NCBI GenBank assembly: GCA_050633205.1
Contig: JBOEGA010000152.1
Span: forward strand, 1 to 17,401
Direction of reading: 5' to 3'
Length of the DNA: 17,401 nucleotides
Origin: CBDHHC01 sp050633205
GTDB taxonomy: Bacteria > Pseudomonadota > Alphaproteobacteria > Rhizobiales > CBDHHC01
Position numbers and translations under genes: made by a program. This document shows, one piece after another, positions 13,686 to 17,401 of this stretch; positions within the stretch are counted from its first letter, which is position 1; every line of letters begins with the position of its first letter. Below the pieces are notes generated by a model, which ran no database searches, was not told the DNA's origin, and saw only the letters and a list, made by a program, of their open reading frames with translations.

Positions 13686-14294
13686 CTAGTTCACTAACCC
13701 CATCCTGATTGCATACCTCGTCATGTCAGCAATGGTGTGAAGCCCAAGCTTCTCGGTAATTCTGGATCGGTAGGTTTCAACGGTTTTAGGTTTGATATTC
13801 AGTAACTTTGCAATTTCTTTACTGGTATGCCCCTCTGCAACAGCAGTTAACACCAGACGCTCTCTTTGAGACAGGGGCAGCTCAATGCCCAGATCCGCTT
13901 TTTCCAATAGGTTATCCGGGATAAAGCGGCCGCCATCCCGCACTATTTTAATTGCAGAAACAAGATTTTCAAAGGCTGTTTCCTTTAGAATAAATCCAGC
14001 AACTTCCGCCGCCTGCGCTTCAAGAACAAGAACCGGATTATTATGCATTGTCAATAAGATAACCTTGGTGGGCAGTTTGTTTTTATTGATTTCCTTCATG
14101 ATTTCAAGGCCATTCATTCCAGGCATACTGAAATCAATAACAGCTATATCAGGCACATGTTCCTTAATGGATTTCCAGGCACGGAGTCCATTGCGATTGG
14201 TTGCAATAACATCAAAATCATCTTCCTGAACCAGAAGTGATTTTAATCCCTGCAAAAATATCTCATGATCATCAGCCAGAAAAAGTCTAATCAT
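13686..14294 (-). CDS. NarL/FixJ-family response regulator
   Basis: A 202-residue two-domain DNA-binding regulator. The receiver domain (1-118) has the acidic pair D8/D9, phospho-acceptor D54 (IAVIDFSMPGMNG), T82 (ILLTMH) and K104 (FILKET), all canonical. The LuxR-type helix-turn-helix (about 139-198) reads LSQRERLVLTAVAEGHTSKEIAKLL, then KTVETYRSRITEKLGL. It should be activated by the kinase encoded directly upstream. The two genes overlap by 8 bases (14287-14294), so they are co-translated. The obvious targets are the TAXI operon just downstream and perhaps the divergent ThDP-enzyme gene (inference). Confidence 0.92.
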   Translation of the reverse strand: MIRLFLADDHEIFLQGLKSLLVQEDDFDVIATNRNGLRAWKSIKEHVPDIAVIDFSMPGMNGLEIMKEINKNKLPTKVILLTMHNNPVLVLEAQAAEVAGFILKETAFENLVSAIKIVRDGGRFIPDNLLEKADLGIELPLSQRERLVLTAVAEGHTSKEIAKLLNIKPKTVETYRSRITEKLGLHTIADMTRYAIRMGLVN

Positions 14295-16260
14295 TGAGAG
14301 AAATCTCCATGGTTACGCAGCTTCCATCACCCGGTTTTGAAATAATATCCAGAGTACCACCAATACTCTGTGCTCGTTCAGACATCAGACTGAGCCCAAG
14401 TCCCTTCTGAGCCCTCTTCAAATTCTCAACATCAAACCCTATACCATCGTCATGTATCTTCATTTCAAATCTGTAATCAGATGTAATTTTCATTGATACT
14501 GTTACATTTTTGGCTTTGGCATATTTAACAGAATTATTCAAAGCTTCCTGAAATATAAGGAAAATAGGTTCTTTATATATGGGCTCAAGATCCAGCCTCT
14601 GGATATTAGACTTAAAGGTAAACTCCAGGCCGCTTCGCTCCGCGCGCTTTCTACCGTAGTGCTCTATAGCTGTCTGAATATCCATCTGGTCAAGAAATAC
14701 CGGGTACTGCCGGTCAATAATATCCCTCAACTGCTCAATTGCCATACCGACTTCCGATATCAGATCTGAGAACTTTACCGTTCCTGATCCGGATCCTCCA
14801 GTATTCTTCTCCATCATTTTCAGGCCGAGATTTATCGCCTGCAACGACTGCCCGATACCGTCATGAAGTTCACCAGCCATTTTTGTTCGTTGCTTGATAT
14901 CTACTTCTTCCTTAAAATATCGCAACTTTTTTTCCGTTTCTTTTCTCTGTCGTATCTGGGAATTCAAATCCGCATTTTTCATTTCCAGTTCAGCAACATA
15001 GGACTGAATTTTATCTGCCATGAAATTAAAGCTGGATGACAGAGTATTCAGCTCAATAATCTTGGAAGGAACGGCACGTGCGCTGGAGCTGCCGTCAGCG
15101 ACATCACGAGCTACCTGATGCAAATTCAGCAAAGGCAGGGCTAGCCTCTCCCCCAGAAACACGCAAAGAATAATACTGAAAATCAACGTACCAAGTCCGA
15201 AATAAATAATAAGCCAAAGTGTTTTTCGCCCAGGTCCAAGAATTTCCTGCTCGGATACAGTCAACCCTATCAGCCATTCAATTCCAAGCTGATCTTTATA
15301 GGGGAAAAACTCTACGAGATGCTGTTCACCATTCACAGATACATCAAAACGCCTGATATCCGGCTGATCGGTGCTGATATTTATAGGCTGACTCGCATAC
15401 CTCTTATAAGCTGCTCTGATAATTTGTGACTTGCTCTCACTGGCCTTGATTCTGCTAAGAACACCACCCTGTGGCTGAACAATCTCATGGTCAGATGTTG
15501 ATGCAATCAGGGTTCCATCTTTTTCAACGATAAACAACTCACTTAAATCAGTTGGCTTTAATTCTTCCAGAACAGAGTGAAAAGTTGACAGAAGAATATC
15601 CGTTGATATGACCCCCAGAAACTGCCCATCTTTTCCATATAAAGGCCGAGCTGCGGTAATTCCCAATGTTTTTTCCAGAAAGAATGGGTAGACTTCTGTC
15701 CAGATAGGCCCTTTATGCAATACTGCTTTTTTAAACCAGGGGCGGGTACGTGAATCAAAATGGTCACGCTGCCTTATCAGATTGGCTCTTCTTCCTTGCG
15801 GGCCAAGAGCATAAACTTTTGAGGTTCCTGCCATGAAGCGACCATCTGATAACCCGGTTTCCCGGACCACAAATGTCCCGTCACTACGCCTTGCAATCAG
15901 AACGATACCACCATCTTTGTATCCAAAATAAATATAGTTCACATTCTCATAGACTTTGAGCTGATTCCAGAAAAAGTCCTGCAAAGCGACAGGGTCATTA
16001 ATATCAAGCCGCCCCTTTGCAATATAGTTCGCAGTCGCCTTATTCAGACGGTGGGCAGTATTCATATATTCGGATATCTGACTGCGAACCCCAAGGAGTG
16101 TTCGCTCCCGTATTTTAACCTTAATCTGCTCAACAGCATCATTGCCTTTTTGAAAGGCCAGCAAAGTCAGGGCTGCAATCATTGTAGCGAAAAGCACGGC
16201 AAAAGGTATTATAAGGAATATCCGTATTGTAACCTGCCGCTCATTTTTACTCTCAGCCAC
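14287..16260 (-). CDS. dCache/HAMP sensor histidine kinase (HisKA_3 type)
   Basis: A 657-residue inner-membrane sensor. TM1 spans about 13-36 and a periplasmic double-Cache domain about 38-340. TM2 spans about 346-370, a HAMP linker 370-425 and a coiled coil 420-450. A HisKA_3 box follows with phospho-acceptor H466 (MAGELHDGIGQSLQAINLGL), then a HATPase_c domain with N-box around N575/N576, HDDGIGFD (603-610) and KGLGLSLM (619-625). This is NarX/DegS-like architecture and fits the NarL-type partner. The distal Cache pocket has F168-x4-R173-x-W175-F176 and later D221, which lines up with the Y-x4-R-x-W-Y...D pattern known for amino-acid-binding Cache domains, with Phe for both Tyr (pattern from memory). 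The GTG start at 16260 has AAGGA 7 bases upstream. It probably senses the compound that the TAXI system imports. Confidence 0.9.
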   Translation of the reverse strand: MAESKNERQVTIRIFLIIPFAVLFATMIAALTLLAFQKGNDAVEQIKVKIRERTLLGVRSQISEYMNTAHRLNKATANYIAKGRLDINDPVALQDFFWNQLKVYENVNYIYFGYKDGGIVLIARRSDGTFVVRETGLSDGRFMAGTSKVYALGPQGRRANLIRQRDHFDSRTRPWFKKAVLHKGPIWTEVYPFFLEKTLGITAARPLYGKDGQFLGVISTDILLSTFHSVLEELKPTDLSELFIVEKDGTLIASTSDHEIVQPQGGVLSRIKASESKSQIIRAAYKRYASQPINISTDQPDIRRFDVSVNGEQHLVEFFPYKDQLGIEWLIGLTVSEQEILGPGRKTLWLIIYFGLGTLIFSIILCVFLGERLALPLLNLHQVARDVADGSSSARAVPSKIIELNTLSSSFNFMADKIQSYVAELEMKNADLNSQIRQRKETEKKLRYFKEEVDIKQRTKMAGELHDGIGQSLQAINLGLKMMEKNTGGSGSGTVKFSDLISEVGMAIEQLRDIIDRQYPVFLDQMDIQTAIEHYGRKRAERSGLEFTFKSNIQRLDLEPIYKEPIFLIFQEALNNSVKYAKAKNVTVSMKITSDYRFEMKIHDDGIGFDVENLKRAQKGLGLSLMSERAQSIGGTLDIISKPGDGSCVTMEISLND

Positions 16261-16405
16261 GTTAAATCCTTAAACATTAACCATTGAAATCGGTATATAA
16301 TTTCAGGTAACAGATTTTGAGGCAGTTTTGCTATGATGTCAAAAACTTCCACTCAAATTCATCCCCAGGCGGGAACAAAAACAGAAAATCAGTTTCCGGG
16401 AATCG

Positions 16406-16414
16406 TGCTATACT
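16406..16414 (+). promoter_or_regulatory. Extended -10 promoter for ThDP-enzyme gene
   Basis: TG-C-TATACT (16406-16414) is an extended -10 element 43 bases before the start codon, which can compensate for the lack of a recognisable -35 box. The 197-base divergent region also holds TGAAAT-N9-ATTTCA (16285-16305) and a CtrA-like half-site TTAACCAT (16277-16284), both close to the kinase start. Confidence 0.45.
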
Positions 16415-16457
16415 GTATCAATTTTGAAAAATAACATAAAAGGGCGGGAGACCTTCT

Positions 16458-17401
16458 ATGCAAAAGCGTCATGGCGGACAAATCCTTGTAGACCAATTAA
16501 AGATACAGGGAACAAAAAGGGTCTTCTGTATTCCAGGCGAGAGCTTTCTTGCTGCACTCGATGGGCTCTATAAATCCGAAATTGACATAATAGTAGGACG
16601 CCAGGAAGGCGGAGTCGCCATGATGGCGGCAGCACATGGCCGCCTGACAGGCTCTCCCGGCATTGCTTTTGTAACCAGAGGCCCCGGCGCAACAAATGCG
16701 TCTGCAGGTGTTCATGTAGCATATCAGAATGCAATTCCAATGATCCTGTTCATCGGGCAGGTAGGAACCTCAATGGTTGACAGGGAAGCCTTTCAGGAAA
16801 TCAACTATCGCGATATGTATGGCGATGTTGCTAAATGGGTTGCCCAGATAGACAAAATTGAACGTATTCCCGAATATATAAGCTGCGCATATCATACCGC
16901 AAAATCAGGAAGACCAGGTCCGGTTGTACTGGCATTGCCTGAGGATGTGCTGTCTGCCTCTGCTGATGTCGAGGATTGCCGCCCTGCTCATATGGTACAG
17001 CCGAAGGTAAATGAGGAAGAACTGTCAATTGTACTGGAGCAGCTTGAGCGGGCCCATCGTCCACTTGTAATCGTTGGCGGTGGAGGCTGGGATCAGGAGT
17101 GCAATCAGGACCTGACTGCATTTGCAGAAACATTTGACCTGCCAGTCGCTGCATCCTTCCGCAGACAGGATTATTTTGATAATCGCCATAAGAACTATAT
17201 TGGCGATGTGGGCATTGGCATCAATCCAAAACTTGCGGAAATGATCCAGATTTCAGACCTGCTACTTGTGCTTGGCGCCCGGTTAGGTGAAATGCCGACC
17301 AGCGGATATAAGCATCTCAGAATACCAAATCCCGTTCAGCCTATGATCCATGTCCACCCGGACCCAAATGAACTTGGCAAAGTTTACAGGCCGGAATCCG
17401 C
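16458..17401 (+). CDS. Acetolactate-synthase-like ThDP-binding enzyme (3' truncated by window)
   Basis: The first 314 codons of a thiamine-diphosphate enzyme of the acetolactate synthase/pyruvate oxidase superfamily; full members have about 530-600 residues. The N-terminal PYR domain (1-170) has IPGES at 25-29, the catalytic Glu E50 that activates ThDP (VGRQEGGVAMMAAAHGRLTG), VTRGPGATNA and a GRPGPVVLALPEDV boundary. A central Rossmann-like domain follows (PLVIVGGGGW near 197; LLLVLGARLGEMPTSGY near 275). The C-terminal ThDP/Mg domain is beyond the window. It may form a C-C bond or decarboxylate a 2-oxo acid. Sulfoacetaldehyde acetyltransferase-type or glyoxylate carboligase-type roles cannot be excluded. 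ATG at 16458 has GGGAG (16446-16450) 7 bases upstream. It is divergent from the kinase, so it may share control with the TAXI operon (inference). Confidence 0.85.
   Translation, partial: MQKRHGGQILVDQLKIQGTKRVFCIPGESFLAALDGLYKSEIDIIVGRQEGGVAMMAAAHGRLTGSPGIAFVTRGPGATNASAGVHVAYQNAIPMILFIGQVGTSMVDREAFQEINYRDMYGDVAKWVAQIDKIERIPEYISCAYHTAKSGRPGPVVLALPEDVLSASADVEDCRPAHMVQPKVNEEELSIVLEQLERAHRPLVIVGGGGWDQECNQDLTAFAETFDLPVAASFRRQDYFDNRHKNYIGDVGIGINPKLAEMIQISDLLLVLGARLGEMPTSGYKHLRIPNPVQPMIHVHPDPNELGKVYRPES

Noticed and set aside
16456..16740. Minus-strand frames at the right end (94, 72 and 107 codons to 17154)
   Set aside because: Antisense shadows of the ThDP enzyme, whose plus-strand frame is open from 16458 to the window edge with full family motifs.

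Overview
The window looks like chromosomal DNA of a moderately AT-rich Gram-negative bacterium, most likely a marine-type alphaproteobacterium. The reasons are a GASN-type SGNH hydrolase, an LprI-like secreted protein, a TAXI-family TRAP transporter with a long fused permease, an 'APNGAR'-type BKACE and clear Shine-Dalgarno-led operons. The taxonomic call is inference. No tRNA, rRNA, CRISPR array or intact insertion sequence was seen.

Left part (1-7040): a patchwork of single genes in both orientations with unusual intergenic DNA. In order: the 3' end of an MFS permease; a small YeaQ/GlsB-like membrane protein; a calcineurin-type metallophosphoesterase; a TPR protein that converges with, and overlaps by 4 bases, a secreted M15-type peptidase; an SDR-fold protein; a secreted LprI-like protein; an internally deleted Y1 (RAYT-type) transposase remnant; a NADAR-domain N-glycosidase; a secreted SGNH hydrolase; and a thermonuclease-like relic. 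The SDR-fold gene (3478-4215) stands out. It lacks the NAD(P) glycine motif and the YxxxK lysine of dehydrogenases. It matches both diagnostic motifs of halohydrin dehalogenases (T-x4-F-x-G and S-x12-Y-x3-R). Directly behind it lies an array of eight TTACGT-like units phased every 10-11 bp, followed by a 21-bp hairpin built from an imperfect tandem repeat.

Right part (7041-17401): one apparent sense-import-catabolise module. Reading leftwards on the minus strand: a dCache/HAMP/HisKA_3 sensor kinase and its NarL-type regulator (8-base overlap), then, after a 319-bp regulatory gap, a tight operon of TAXI binding protein, fused TRAP permease, UspA protein, class III aminotransferase and beta-keto acid cleavage enzyme. 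Spacings after the permease are 5-12 bases. A hairpin between binding protein and permease probably sets their ratio. A divergent acetolactate-synthase-like ThDP enzyme starts next to the kinase and runs off the window.

Working model (inference): the kinase senses a small organic acid or amine, TAXI-TRAP imports an amino-carboxylate, the aminotransferase converts it to an oxo acid, and the BKACE condenses a beta-keto acid with acetyl-CoA to give acetoacetate plus a new CoA ester. The substrate cannot be read from sequence alone.
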